Below are positions 46,101 to 57,830 of a stretch of DNA of 59,838 nt, one piece after another. Source of the DNA: Perkinsus marinus ATCC 50983 (lineage: Eukaryota > Perkinsozoa > Perkinsida > Perkinsidae); contig NW_003203876.1 in NCBI RefSeq assembly GCF_000006405.1, forward strand, positions 151,270-211,107, written 5' to 3'. Position numbers and translations under genes: made by a program. The notes beneath the pieces were generated by a model. That model was not told the DNA's origin. It ran no database searches and saw only the letters and a list, made by a program, of their open reading frames with translations. Positions within the stretch are counted from its first letter, which is position 1. Each line of letters begins with the position of its first letter.

Positions 46101-49100
46101 CAGCTGACCGACTCGCGTTATGTAAGACTTATCTGCCAACCTGCGTTCAAAGGGGCGGTGCTTGCCGCATTGCCGTGCTTGCCGATACTCATGCTACTTA
46201 TAATGTTCATTCGAGGCACCGTTGGAGCCTTTTCACTTCCTTTTTTTGAGTGTGCTGAGGGAACTGCACTCGAAAACTGCCGAATTGGTATTTTCGATGG
46301 TTTCACCACCAGCTGGAATGGAGAAACCAAGGTGTCCATTTCGGACCTAATCTGTATCTTAGTAACGTGAACCTCAGGATACAGCGACAACGGCACAGCA
46401 AAGACGCCGAGCTAGATCAGGAGTAGTTCTACTCGCTGTGGGAGCGTATATAACAATTCAAAGCGTTAAGGCAAGTATTTGCCGTTGGGACAGAATTTGG
46501 ATTTATCACATTGATAAATAGCATGTGAGTTTGACCGTTGGCAGTCGCTAAGAACTGAACAGTCATGCATATCTGGATTTTCGAGCGGGCTTCAATTTTC
46601 AATTTGAAGGTACAACTATGGACTGCGGAAGGCTTCTGAAACGGTGTCAATGAATTTACATTGTTATTATGTTGATATTATTCACAGTTGACTTTCTCAA
46701 AAATTGAGGGGTTGAAAATATTACTTTGCATAACGGTTTGGTTCGTACTGGAGTTTCACCCTAGTGATATAAAAAAACATATTTCACGACTACTGCATAT
46801 CACCGCGAATATCGCGTTTTTCACCGAGTTTTACGACGCCACTTCACGTAAAACGGGTAAAGCTCCATTGTTATCATGTTGATATTACTCAAAGCTGACT
46901 TTCGAACTCTCAGAAATTGAAGGTGTTGAAAATATTACTTTGCGTAACGGTGTAGAGTAACTAGACCAGATCATTCAGTAGGAGTTATATTGTGTGACTA
47001 GTGCTCAATGTGGTTCTGTACTTCGCGAGTCGGTGATATACGTTCTGTCAGGCATTCCTTCCTCCGGCTGAGTCTAAATTCTACGCGGATGAATCGAATG
47101 AAGAAGGTGAGCAGTGTGTGGGAAAATGCACAAAAGAAAAATCCTGGGAAAATTTCCGGAAAAGTTTTTGTTGGTTTTTGTATACTCCTATTTGTGGTGA
47201 GGAAAACCTTGAATTGAGCCGAGAAGAGAAAACGTATACTCCAATACCGTTAAGAATGTTTTCTTTCGGACGTCAACTTTTTTGATTTCCATGAAAAAAA
47301 CGGACACACAGTATGTCTGAACTTGTTCGTGAAAAGCGAAGAGAATCTTTTCATCGCTCATGAAAAAGCCAGTTTTCAGAAGGGAATTATTTATGTAAAC
47401 ATTGCGTTTCTTGGATAACCAATTTTTTACACTTTTCATCTCAGATTTTGACGATTTCGATGAGCTCGTCGGTGATGATTATGAAAATGTAGGGCGCAAA
47501 AGGAGACTTGAAGACAGCGAACTGCGTAACGCTCTAGTGTTGAATGCCGCAGTGATTTTCTTACGGTCCGTAAACCATCCGAGGGAATGGAGAAGGAGAA
47601 GGACAATAATAATGCTATTAAGCTCAAGCAACGAACCGTGCGACATTAATAGTGTTTTTACGAACAAGTCGTCCTTATCCGCCACAATACGAGGCATTGA
47701 ATGCGAATACTCTCATATTTCCGGCAATCGAATAATCTATGGGCAATATCATCAACAACAATCATCAGCCATGCCACAGTGATGGTTTTTTACTTACTTC
47801 AGCTTCTGATGAGCCTATTTTCATACCGCACATTTGGAAGCGAACGTGCTCCGCTCTGATGCAATTTACAATGGCGGTGGTGGCGCTGATTGTACTTCAA
47901 TTTTCCTTCTCGGAATTTTTCATGAACAACCTCTGGCTGATGCTGTTGGGACTGTATATTCTCAGTGAGTCCCTAGGAGCCATCCACATGATTTTGGACC
48001 GTTTTGGCGCAGGTATAATCGTTGAAGTCGTCCTGAACACACTCGTGGCTGAGAGACTACTGTTAGTACCTGCTGTTAACGTGCTAAGACTGTCGTCTTC
48101 GCTTGCAGTGTTGGCCAGCAAGGATTTCTTCACTTTTATATTAACCCAGTTCGTTGTAAGCGTTCTTCTGCGATCATTCAAGTCTGGCAAAAATGGCAAT
48201 TCGGACTTGCACTTGGTCGAGGAATGCTGTTGTTTATTACTACTACCAGTGACGTTACCATAACTGGCTGTGCTTTGCATGCCTACAGCAGTTGACTCTG
48301 GTGTTGTTCGCTAATCTGATACCCCCAAATGATTCAGTTATTTGTAAAGAATATTCGATATATACTCGATCGCCTCAGCTGAGCTCAGGAAGTTGATATA
48401 TGAATTTGGGTAGAAGTGTTTACAAACCAACAAGATCCTCACAAAAATCTCCTCAAAATTTTCTTATTGTCAACTACATATGTTGGTGACGAATATTTTG
48501 CATATTTCCCTCCACACTGCATAGAGCAGCCGCCCATGGCATCAGGTCCTGGCCGTCCAGACTGTTGATCGTATGTACATATCACCAAACAAGGGACGCT
48601 TACTGAACCAACTATATATTCTCATCACTTCCGTTGTCGAGGCGATTATGTGGTTGTTGAAAGGCGGTGATAGGGGCGATATTCAGGCGAGGCTGCGGCC
48701 TAAAGGTGCCTTTTTTGAAACCAATGCCGTGAAATAGTAGCAGATACGACCTCGTTAGTCACCGAGGAGTTCCTTATTGATGCTTTGGGAAAGCCCATGG
48801 AGATGGAGGAAAACGGCAATCGTGAAGTGACCGATGAGAAAAAGTCCGTGGAGGAGACTGTTGAAGAATATGATACGCGTGTGGAAGATATGATAGGATT
48901 TTTAGCAGGGTATGGTGTAAATCAAAAAAGCGTGAATAAGTGCTTTAGGTACTCTTCTGACCTGGTGGACACTTTCTTATCACCTGTCTCCATTTTCCTC
49001 TGTTACTCTCTTTACGACGAGAGTCAAGTCCTGGGAAAGTAGGCGTTGAGTGGACGTCGCGCGTCAGCAGTGCATGGTCTCAGTTATAATATAGCATCAG

Positions 49101-51573
49101 AGCAAACGTCGTATTATATTGGCTTTACGTTGATACTCACAGTCACTCGTCTGGTCTCTGACATTCTATGTTTGAATTCACTGGAGTTGTTCCAAGGCTG
49201 GAAGCTGTTGGATTACTTCAAGTTGGAAGTTTATGCAACTTTACCAGCTGCAAATACTTTATAGCAGATATTGTCATTATCGGTTCTCCTCGCGGCCTCA
49301 TCGGTGGAAGGGCAAAGGAGAGCCTCTTGACGACTCTGTGGCGCCTCACTTGAGGAGTTTGGATTTGATGTGTTTTTCCGAGCAGTATTATTTCTGCTGT
49401 TTCCTCAGCGGCTTAGGTTGGCATGCTGTAGGGCATTCCTGATGAGAGTGTTCATCAAATATAGGTATGATTATATGGATTATTGGTATGCAAATAATTC
49501 TGACGGCTCGTTGGAATATATTCGACGATCCCGCGTCTTCAATAGTATTTGTGCTGAGCATAGCTGCATGTAGGCTAGGCCAGGCAGCTACTATCACCAC
49601 AGCGGACTACCTTCAACTGTGGCAAGTCTGTGGCTCATAGTGTATTAGTGAATTACCAACACCAGGTGAAGGAATCTTTAGTGAAGCATTCAACAGCGAC
49701 AGTGGCGAGCTTGACAGCTGCTGCCACCCGAAAGGAAGGACAGGTTACGCCCGATGCACGGGTGACGATATCAGCACCACCAGGGTCGGCACTGGCTTGT
49801 TGGGTGGGATCTCTAGAGTAGATTATCAATAATAATACTGTTCTTTGCCTCTAAGCCCGAGCCTAGCCCAACAGAGACGCATGCTTCTAATTTGGAACGA
49901 TATCGTCTAGCATTCCTAAAGGAAAACAAACTGTGGCTTCAGCATTCCTTTGATGAGATTCTAAAAGATCAAGTAGCATTATTATTACAGAGTTGTCACC
50001 AAATATGGCACAGGCACTAGTGAAATATCGAGGAATTCTGTTGAGATCTCTAGCCGATGTGCTCGGCGAAGTTGATCCTCATAAATACATCCCTCTCAGT
50101 GAAGAAAATCCAATACCCGTTGGGAAGGTTCGAGGGGGATCCTATACGGGTTCTTCCGAGGTGAGAACGTCATTCATGGAAGATGCTTTTGGAGAATAGG
50201 AGTTTGAACATCGCCGCGATACCTGGTTCAGATTTTGACCGGAGGCACAGCTTTCGCTGAGGAACCTCATAGATTCCAGTTTGACGCCCCACCTCGACAT
50301 GCTCTGGTGGAGTTCTCTTTCTGTGTTAAGTGATATGATGAGGAGTTCATCAGGCTATCAATAAGGCTGCAAAGAGCAGACATGCATATGACTCAACAGT
50401 GGCTATTGAACTTAGTCTACTTTGGGTCAGACGGGCCAGGTGGGTGCGGTTGGATCGCTGTTGCGGTCCCCGCTGATTCGAGCAGATTTCTGCTGTATCT
50501 GCGTCGAACCTCGTCTAGAGTGAGAGCTCATCATTTGAAAGATCATTGTGAAGTCTGCGGAGCGGATGGTCGCAATAGCAGGGGCTTGTGTGTGAGCCCG
50601 GTCTACACCCACATGGAGATCGCAAATGAGTCAGCTGCCGGCTTCTGTTAGTAGGAAGGAATGGAGTGTTCAAGATACCGGAGGCAACGGGAGATGTCGC
50701 CGTTTTGGAACGGGCCACTTTGGGAGACCTTCTATTCGCGCTACACTCGGACATGCACGCTATGCTCAACATGCAATGTATTTCCTTACTTTTATTTGCT
50801 CTCCGATTTGCTATTATGCAGGATTATTATTGGAGACGAAATATCAACATACCGATAAGCGATCGTGGTAGGGTAGAAAATGCATCGAGGTGCCCGAGGA
50901 GTGCCTTGGAGGTCTTAGCAGAAAGCCCTTACTCACAACTTGCTACTCCTCCTAGGATCGAAAGCGCTGAAGTGAGTTCGAGAAGTGCTGGCCTATTCTC
51001 AGCGCTCTCTTTTACAGGGAGAAGTCATTCTGCGATGGCTTGAGTGGGCCCAACGCCGTGCACATGGTGAAGGTCTCGGATGGCGCAAATGGATTTCCGA
51101 GTATGGTTACGAACGCCCTGTTGGTCCTGAAGAACGGACGGCAATCGAGGATAATGCAATTGATGAGCCGAATTTAGAAGAGGTGAACTGCTGTGTTGCT
51201 CAAGTTTTGGTATGGAATTTGTGTGCAGGGGAAGATTCTGACGGACTCGTCACGCTCGGATGAATCATCGGAGCTGGACTTCACTGAGGAGCACTTGCAC
51301 TCAGCGAATGCCGGTGTAATTCTCCGTTCGTGGCTCGCCAAGGTAAGTCGGTACTGCGTTTTCCAATGAGTGTGGATTCAGGCGCGTGTCGCGGTCGCGA
51401 GCAAACCAGCGCCTCTCCCACGAGTATCGGATAAGTGGTTGACTCATCAACAGCGGGCTGTATATTCGGATAGCGAGAGTTCTCCAGCCTCTTCGCAACG
51501 TGAAATGATACCTGCCAGCGTTGTTGAGTATGGTGGAGATGATGACTTGATCCATGGAGTCACTGATGCCTAA
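34135..51573 (+). CDS. giant surface protein: IPT/TIG repeats, Cys-rich repeats, multi-pass membrane tail
   Basis: Start MLNEGLLCLLLGASQSVTS resembles a signal peptide. From 34.2 to 40.7 kb at least nine IPT/TIG-type units occur, each opening with a pattern such as VDSLSPAVGLYEGGT, IKHIDPAEGPHEGGT, VASVSPSFGGTEGGT or VYSVSPREGNIHGGG, with many N-glycosylation sites. From 40.8 to 43.2 kb follow ephrin-receptor/GCC2-GCC3-like Cys repeats (CPPGSYQPRVGSRQCLECPK, GYYCP, CPAGTFNPYHG). A large low-Cys ectodomain runs to 45.2 kb; there a 38-nt intron leads to SGDSCGPSNDAATGPVELSC. Exons from 45.2 to 49.6 kb encode several membrane helices (YVLIFFATSVLLLAVMALFW, AALPCLPILMLLIMFIRG, SGVVLLAVGAYITIQ, FMNNLWLMLLGLYILSESLG). 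The tail to TAA at 51573 is cytosolic and Ser/Glu-rich. Roughly 4,500 residues. Many introns are about 40 nt; a few hold repeats. Likely an adhesion or sensory surface protein (inference). Exon borders past 37 kb are approximate. Confidence 0.8.
40185..40428 (-). repeat. introner-like element in an intron of the giant gene, antisense
   Basis: Read on the minus strand: GGGGAAAAATGCACATGC, ACTACATGTTCCAGCGAG, AAATTTTGAGGAAG, CACTTCTACCCGAATTCG, AACTCAGCTGAG, GGCGAACATATATTCCAACA. It lies between two IPT exons, oriented opposite to the gene. Confidence 0.7.
45780..45925 (-). repeat. introner-like element, antisense, partial
   Basis: On the minus strand it holds GGAAAATATACATGTGCTGG, TTTCAAGGAAATTTTGG and CACTTCTACCCTAG. 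It is in an intron of the membrane part of the giant gene. Confidence 0.5.
46620..46955 (+). repeat. composite repeat: direct repeat - MITE copy 7 - direct repeat
   Basis: The MITE at 46749-46867 (TGGAGTTTCACCCTAGTGAT to TAAAGCTCCA) lies between two related segments of about 90 bp. Each runs from ATTGTTATnATGTTGATATT through GTTGAAAATATTACTTTGC to GTAACGGT or ATAACGGT. The same arrangement recurs inverted at 58.4-58.7 kb. It is in an intron of the giant gene. Confidence 0.75.
47107..47446 (+). repeat. introner-like element in the giant gene, sense
   Basis: The donor GTGAGCAGTGTGTGGGAAAA opens the intron after the exon encoding PPAESKFYADESNEE. Blocks GGAAAATTTCCGG, GTTGGTTTTTG, TTGAGCCGAGAAGAG and CGTATACTCCAATACC follow in order, and the acceptor TTTTCATCTCAG precedes an acidic exon. 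Confidence 0.65.
48340..48535 (-). repeat. introner-like element, antisense, near-complete
   Basis: On the minus strand it reads GGAGGGAAATATGCAAAAT, CAACATATGTAGTTGACAAT, AAATTTTGAGGAGATTTTTG, TTGTTGGTTTGTAAACACTT, CTACCCAAATTC, GAGCTCAGCTGAGGCGATCG. It is in the membrane part of the giant gene. Confidence 0.75.
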
Positions 51574-51797
51574 TGAATGAGCTACTAAATTTCTTTGTGT
51601 GGGAGCTTGAGTTGATGCACGATGCGAGAGAATGAGTGACCTTGACGAGGCTGACATCTCGAATGTTGCTGCGCGTCGTTGATCAGAACTTATGAAATCT
51701 CGAAGGAAATTTTGAGGAAAAAAACGAACGGAAATTATACTCGCGAATTCGGTTGGAAAGAGAGCCCAACGCAGGGGTGGAGGATAATATCGAAAGG

Positions 51798-52316
51798 GTG
51801 GGGCAACTATGCCACTCAAAGAAATGCTTTATTACAATGGGTTGGTCAGGTGGGGCGACTATGCCACTCAAAGAAATGCTTTATTACAATGGGTTGGTCA
51901 GGTGGGGCGACTATGCCACTCAAAGAAATGCTTTATTACAATGGGTTGGTCAGGTGGGGCGACTATGCCACTCGAAGAAATGCTTTGTTACAATGGGCTG
52001 GTCTGGTGGGGCAATTATGCTACTCGAAGAAATGATTTATTACATAGAGTCTCTCCAGTGGGGTAACAATGCCCCTCCATGGAATGTATTAAAACAATGA
52101 ATTTCTCGAGTGGGGCAACTATGCCACCCTAGGAAATGCATTTTTTCAAGGGATCTCTCTGATGGGACAATCATGCCATCCCGACAATATGTGTTATGAC
52201 AATGAATTTCTCGGTTGGGGCAACTATGCCACCCAAGAGATGTCCCAGTACGACGAATTTATCCAGAGGGGCGCCTATGCCATCCCGAGCTTCTCCGTAG
52301 TACAATGACCTTCGCG
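51798..52316 (+). repeat. 52-bp minisatellite, about 10 copies
   Basis: Units start at 51798, 51850, 51902, 51954, 52006, 52058, 52110, 52162, about 52215 and 52266. The first four are almost identical (GTGGGGCGACTATGCCACTC then AAAGAAATGCTTTATTACAA); later ones decay steadily. The reverse complement of the core is GTGGCATAGTCGCCCCAC. The array begins 225 bp after the stop codon of the giant gene. Confidence 0.93.
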
Positions 52317-52378
52317 AGCATACTCAACTCAGCCGCAACACGGGGAGCAATTCCGCTTTTACTAAGGCGGAATGCATC

Positions 52379-52503
52379 TGGGGCAGATATGCCATGCTAG
52401 CCCTCCAGCGCTACGTATGATATTGCCTAGAAGAATCTGGTCATTCAATGACTGCTTGCTACTGTGGATAAGCCCTCTATCTATAATTGGCATATCTGCC
52501 CCA
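52379..52503. repeat. 125-bp element with perfect 16-bp inverted ends of the GGCATA core
   Basis: TGGGGCAGATATGCCA at 52379-52394 is the exact reverse complement of TGGCATATCTGCCCCA at 52488-52503. It sits directly after the 52-bp array. Confidence 0.85.
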
Positions 52504-53211
52504 CGAGCGGCGAAATTCATTGCCACATTTCGTCTCAATTGGACTTACCATCGACGAAATTGTTTGGCTGCGGATTTGATTGTATTCGGGTCAAAGGAGT
52601 AGTCACTCTTAGTAAGAGCCGAAAAGACCTCTAAAAGATGTGGTGAGTGCACCCACTGGCTCATGAAGAGAGCTTTACCCAATACGAATACAACTGTTAC
52701 CTTTCATTGTGTTAATGGCGCTGACTTTGAAATAGAGAATTACCCCAGCGGATCAGGATTGTTAGTATGAGCGAAGGCAATATGTGGCCAATTTAATTGG
52801 CCCAATTATGGGTGTGAATGTATCTCTAATGGTCGTACCCCTGTCTGCCAGGCTTTTCGCCAAGATGTTGCTCTCGAAGCAAATCTATCATTCAGGCGCG
52901 CGCTAGTTTTCTGTGGCCCGCACAGAGGACGGCAAGCCTCTTAGCTATGTCGAGAAGTGGAACGGATCCTTCGAACCCTCGAGTAGCAGAGAATCTCGGT
53001 TCAGCTGTCAATCGCCGCTCCTGTCGCTGATAAGTGTTTTCTTACCATGTGAATTTCGTTCAATGCTCAGAATCGATCGAACGGACTATGGAGGCAGCTC
53101 ACGGTTTTCTATCTATTCGCTAGGCTTAGTGTTGACCACATTTTCATAATTTTGAGTAGTTTTTCCTGTTTAGAGTTTACTCGACGTGTTATTTTACGAC
53201 TAGCGCCTATC
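52504..53211. other. 5' flank of the helicase copy, no gene recognised
   Basis: Short frames only. The reading frame of the helicase is open back to 53152, but the paralogue on the other strand shows that translation most likely starts at the ATG at 53212. Confidence 0.4.
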
Positions 53212-54547
53212 ATGTCTACTGCCAATTCGACTCAAATTGGCACATCTACTAAGCCGCTCGTTAAGAAAGAGGTTACTAAAGCTGAAGAGGCAACCAGTGA
53301 AGTCACTGAGGCTACCAAGGAGTTGTTGACTTCTGATGATTGGAAAGAGAAGATTCATCGTCCCACTGCCGATGCTCGCGTGAAGACTACTGATGTTACT
53401 GCTACTAAGGGTAACGACTTTGAGGACTACTTTTTGAAGCGTGAGTTGCTTATGGGTATCTTTGAGAAGGGTTTTGAGAAGCCCTCACCTATTCAAGAGG
53501 AGTCTATTCCTCCAGCTTTGGCCGGTAAGAATATTCTAGCTCGTGCTAAGAATGGTACTGGTAAAACTGCCTCATTCCTTATCCCTATGTTGGAGAAGGT
53601 TAATACCGACATCACTGATGGCATCCAAGGACTTGTCCTCGTACCTACCAGAGAATTGGCTTTACAGACATCTGCTGTTGCTAAGGAACTTGGTAAATAT
53701 ATGGATGCTCAAGTTATGGTCACTACTGGTGGTACTTCTTTAAGGGATGATATTATGCGTTTATACAATACGGTGCATATCCTTGTTGGTACTCCTGGAC
53801 GTGTATTGGATCTTACCAATAAAAGGCGTTTGCTCTTTGAGTGATACTTGCACTATGTGTGTTATGGATGAGGCTGATAAACTCTTATCACCCGAATTCC
53901 AACCTGTTGTTGAAGAATTGGTCCGATTCCTACCCAAGGAGAAGCGTCAAATTCTTATGTTCTCCGCGACATTCCCGGTTACCATATTGGATTTCAAGAA
54001 TAAGTATATGCCTGATGCTGTTGAGATCAACTTGATGGAAGAACTCACTCTAAAGGGTGTTACCCAGTTCTATGCCTTCGTTGAGGAACGTCAGAAGGTT
54101 CATTGCTTAAACACTCTTTTCTCCAAGTTGACTATTAATCAGGCTATTATATTCTGTAATTCCGTCAATCGTGTCGAATTATTGGCCAAGAAGATCACCG
54201 AGCTTGGTTTCTCATGCTTCTATATCCATGCTAGGATGTATCAGTCTCATAGAAATCGTGTATTCCATGACTTCCGTAATGGTGCTTGCAGATGTTTGGT
54301 ATCTTCTGATCTATTCACTCGTGGTATCGATATTGAGAATGTTAATGTGGTTATCAACTTTGATTTCCCTAAGAACTCGGAGACTTATCTACATCGTATT
54401 GGTCGTTCCGGCCGTTTCGGTCATTTGGGAATTGCTATTAATATGCTCACTTATGATGATAGGTTCAACCTTTATAGAATTGAGCATGAGTTGGGAACTG
54501 AGATCAAGCCCATCCCAAGCCATATCGATGAAGCTCTATATTGCTAA
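53212..54547 (+). CDS. DDX6/Dhh1-like DEAD-box helicase, copy A, with +1 frameshift (possible pseudogene)
   Basis: RNA helicase of the P-body/decapping type. The frame from [16 protein letters not shown] carries the Q motif ([15 protein letters not shown]), motif I (AKNGTGKT), [17 protein letters not shown] and [11 protein letters not shown]. The frame then breaks at about 53822, where the sequence has AATAAAAGG and copy B has AACAAGGG, one base fewer. The rest continues in the next frame with DEADKLL, FSATFP, IIFCNS, FTRGIDI and [10 protein letters not shown], to a TAA at 54545 at the same place as in copy B. The single break in an A-run is either a recent inactivating indel, an assembly error, or both alleles represented; the otherwise intact coding sequence argues that it is very young. 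It lies tail to tail with copy B at 56161-57510. Confidence 0.88.
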
Positions 54548-54648
54548 ATACGTAGTTAGTAGTCGCCACTAACAAGTCTCAAGATGAGGGGAGTTCAACG
54601 GAATGATGATTATGATGCTCCCTATCTATCGGAAAAGGGGTTCCTTGA
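54548..54648 (+). repeat. 3' flank shared by both helicase copies
   Basis: About 100 bp after the stop codon is almost identical, in inverted form, to 56060-56160. The duplicated block therefore extends past the coding region and ends near TCGGAAAAGGGGTTCC. Confidence 0.85.
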
Positions 54649-55079
54649 TTTTGTTCCATTGCTTCTTATCCATAACTATGTATATGTCTACTTTTATGGG
54701 CACAATGTACGCGACATCTCTCCGTTGGGAACATTACAAATGTGTTGTATGCGTTGTGTTGTAAGCTGGTGGTGAAAATGGCAAACACAGGGAATTTGAG
54801 AATATTTTATAGCACGGAACTTGACGGTTAACATGTTTGTTGGGCTCGCATGCTCGTGAGATGCAGAAGGCACTTTTTTGTGTTCGCCTCGAACACATGG
54901 TCAGCTCGGGCATCTGATTTGGGCTCATCCTAAAGTGGCTCACGGTAGACTTATACCAACTAACTTTGCTTTAGTTTCCGCTATGGATGAGCTGTCGGTT
55001 GGGGTGACACTTGATGGGTTGATAATAGGAATATCATAGTAACTACAGATGAGCATTTCGTAAGTGAAAGAACGCTGAT

Positions 55080-55682
55080 ATGGGATGCATTGCAATGGGA
55101 AGACTAATTACACCTCTCGAGTGGGACTTTCCCATATCTCCTAGGCAGTGTCTTGACGTTAACTACGTCACAATCATATTGACTCTTCATTTGCTGTATA
55201 GTAGTGAGGTCCTACCGCTGGTTGCCGAGGGTACCACAGTGGAACTTCCATCTCTACATGGTTCGGACATAAACGTGGCCGATATGGTCTTGTACAAAGC
55301 CTCTCATCATGCGAGCCCACACAGTATCCTTTCAATGAGGTGGAGTAACTGGAGGAACACTGCATTGCTTCTGCGCAGTTTAAACATGTTCCGCAGCGCT
55401 CCATGCATACTCCGGGATGAGGTAGACACTATTCGAGCTATCACACAATCCTTCACTTCTGCCAGCCTAGTAAGGGCTAATAGCGAATTTTCGCACATTT
55501 GGGTAAAAACGATTCTCTCAAATCCAAAATGTGTACGGGGCATGACTCAAGGAATGCTCTTCCTCGCTTCACTCACTGAATCGCTTTCTCGGTATTTACC
55601 ACTTCTAAAGGTCATGGTGAGCAGTTCGTTATGTCAGAGATCTGTCAACGTGAATCCGTTCTATTGTGGAAATCTCAGTTGA
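55080..55682 (+). CDS. hypothetical protein in the spacer between the helicase copies
   Basis: Frame of 200 codons starting MGCIAMGRLITPLEWDF. It has an early hydrophobic run (YVTIILTLHLLYSSEVLPLV) and a helical remainder (for example RWSNWRNTALLLRSLNMFRS). No family was recognised. The acceptor-like sequence near 55150 and open pieces around 54970-55040 (ALVSAMDELSVGVTLDGLII) hint at a multi-exon gene. It could equally be a chance frame. Confidence 0.3.
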   Translation: MGCIAMGRLITPLEWDFPISPRQCLDVNYVTIILTLHLLYSSEVLPLVAEGTTVELPSLHGSDINVADMVLYKASHHASPHSILSMRWSNWRNTALLLRSLNMFRSAPCILRDEVDTIRAITQSFTSASLVRANSEFSHIWVKTILSNPKCVRGMTQGMLFLASLTESLSRYLPLLKVMVSSSLCQRSVNVNPFYCGNLS

Positions 55683-56160
55683 TCAGTGCATTGGAAAACT
55701 CCTTGATTATAATAATGTATTATTCCACTACCGTCTTCATGAAATTTCACATAAAGTGCTCGAATCCTGTGACGAGAGCGATAATAATACGGCACTAATG
55801 AGTCCCACCGACCATCATGAATTTTTGGAACATTCTTTTCACGACCGTCACATGTATCGAAGTGCTCATGAGTGATAACGTGGCAGTTTCGCTATCATGA
55901 TGCTTCCTCCACACACGCGGGCGAGCGTCTTGAGTATGTCCCGACTATAACACAATACATTGAAAGTACTGCTAATATTTCCAACTGTGAGGCAGCACCT
56001 CGTCCACAGTGCCACTCGTCATCGAAAGAGACATACATCACTATAGACAAGCAATGAAATAGAGGAACCCCTTTTTCGATAGATAGGGAGCATCATAATC
56101 ATCATTCCGTTGAACTCCCCTCATCTTGAGACTTGTTAGTGGCGACTACTAACTACGTAT

Positions 56161-57510
56161 TTAGCAATATAGAGCTTCATCGATATGGCTTGGGATGGGC
56201 TTGATCTCAGTTCCCAACTCATGCTCAATTCTATAAAGGTTGAACCTATCATCATAAGTGAGCATATTAATAGCAATTCCCAAATGACCAAAACGGCCAG
56301 AACGACCAATACGATGTAGATAAGTCTCCGAGTTCTTAGGGAAATCAAAGTTAATAACCACATTAACATTCTCAATATCGATACCACGAGTGAATAGATC
56401 AGAAGATACCAAACATCTGCAAGCACCATTACGGAAGTCATGGAATACACGATTTCTATGAGACTGATACATCCTAGCGTGGATATAGAAGCATGAGAAA
56501 CCAAGCTCGGTGATCTTCTTGGCCAATAATTCGACACGATTGACGGAATTACAGAATATAATAGCCTGATTAATAGTCAACTTGGAGAAAAGAGTGTTTA
56601 AGCAATGAACCTTCTGACGTTCCTCAACGAAGGCATAGAACTGGGTAACACCCTTTAGAGTGAGTTCTTCCATCAAGTTGATCTCAACAGCATCAGGCAT
56701 ATACTTATTCTTGAAATCCAATATGGTAACCGGGAATGTCGCAGAGAACATAAGAATTTGACGCTTCTCCTTGGGTAGGAATCGAACCAATTCTTCAACA
56801 ACAGGTTGGAATTCGGGTGATAAGAGTTTATCAGCCTCATCCATAACACACATAGTGCAAGTATCACTCAAAGAGCAAACACCCTTGTTAGTTAGATCCA
56901 ATACACGTCCAGGAGTACCAACAAGGATATGCACCGTATTGTATAAACGCATAATATCATCCCTTAAAGAAGTACCACCAGTGGTAACCATAACTTGAGC
57001 ATCCATATATTTACCAAGTTCCTTAGCAACAGCAGATGTCTGTAAAGCCAATTCTCTGGTAGGTACGAGGACAAGTCCTTGGATGCCATCAGTGATGTCG
57101 GTATTAACCTTCTCCAACATAGGGATAAGGAATGAGGCGGTCTTACCAGTACCATTCTTTGCACGAGCTAGAATATTCTTACCGGCCAAAGCTGGAGGAA
57201 TAGACTCCTCTTGAATAGGTGAGGGCTTCTCAAAACCCTTCTCAAAGATACCCATAAGCAACTCACGCTTCAAAAAGTAGTCCTCGAAGTCGTTACCCTT
57301 AGTAGCAGTAACATCAGTAGTCTTCACGCGAGTATCAGCGGTGGGACGATGAATCTTCTCTTTCCAATCATCAGAAGTCAACAACTCCTTGGTAGCCTCC
57401 GTGACCCCCGTAGTAGCAGCGTTGTCATCATCGCCCTTTATTTGCTCTTTCTGGACCAAAGGCTTAGTGGAAGTGCCAATTTGTGTAGAAGAATTGGCAG
57501 TAGTAGACAT
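56161..57510 (-). CDS. DDX6/Dhh1-like DEAD-box RNA helicase, copy B (intact)
   Basis: Intronless frame of 449 residues from ATG at 57510 ([20 protein letters not shown]). An upstream in-frame ATG at 57603 exists, but the start common to both copies is preferred. All DEAD-box motifs are intact: Q ([15 protein letters not shown]), I (AKNGTGKT), Ia (PTRELALQ), Ib (TPGR), II (DEADKLL), III (SAT in FSATFP), IV (IIFCNS), V ([11 protein letters not shown]), VI ([10 protein letters not shown]). Family-specific stretches such as [40 protein letters not shown] and CFYIHARM identify DDX6/Dhh1/Me31B rather than eIF4A. These proteins repress translation and promote decapping in P-bodies. Its codon use favours T/A-ending codons, as in copy A, and differs from the giant gene. 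It diverges from copy A mainly in residues 1-45. Confidence 0.96.
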   Translation of the reverse strand: MSTTANSSTQIGTSTKPLVQKEQIKGDDDNAATTGVTEATKELLTSDDWKEKIHRPTADTRVKTTDVTATKGNDFEDYFLKRELLMGIFEKGFEKPSPIQEESIPPALAGKNILARAKNGTGKTASFLIPMLEKVNTDITDGIQGLVLVPTRELALQTSAVAKELGKYMDAQVMVTTGGTSLRDDIMRLYNTVHILVGTPGRVLDLTNKGVCSLSDTCTMCVMDEADKLLSPEFQPVVEELVRFLPKEKRQILMFSATFPVTILDFKNKYMPDAVEINLMEELTLKGVTQFYAFVEERQKVHCLNTLFSKLTINQAIIFCNSVNRVELLAKKITELGFSCFYIHARMYQSHRNRVFHDFRNGACRCLVSSDLFTRGIDIENVNVVINFDFPKNSETYLHRIGRSGRFGHLGIAINMLTYDDRFNLYRIEHELGTEIKPIPSHIDEALYC

Positions 57511-57689
57511 GGCTAGAGGCATGCGAGTAGTTGATGTTGAATGTAACGAGTTAGGGAAGGGGGTTGCGTACCGTTGAGGAAATGCAAGAGTTAAAGATGT
57601 CACGTAAATTCAATTCTGTGCGTCGAGTAAAAAAATCGCAAATGCGGATTTTCTCGCCCATTACCGTTTTGTTGAGTTGTTAGTGTGTG

Positions 57690-57830
57690 AACGTCTACAT
57701 GGGATATATGAGGAAATGTACAGTTCTTGAAAGGACTCGTGGTCAACTACATGTGTTGGTGACAAATATTGGAAATTTTGAGGAGAATCTTGTTGTTTTT
57801 TTTACACTTCTACCCACTCGAATTCACACA
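57690..57830 (+). repeat. introner-like element, 5' of helicase copy B
   Basis: Plus-strand blocks TGGTCAACTACATGTGTTGG, AAATTTTGAGGAGAATC and ACACTTCTACCCACTCGAAT match the middle of the family. It is antisense to the helicase and lies in its 5' flank. Confidence 0.65.

Noticed and set aside
51679-52100. Plus-strand frames of 85-118 codons with a repeated LLQWVGQVGRLCHSKK-type unit
   Set aside because: They follow the 52-bp array and change frame with each unit; this is a by-product of the repeat.
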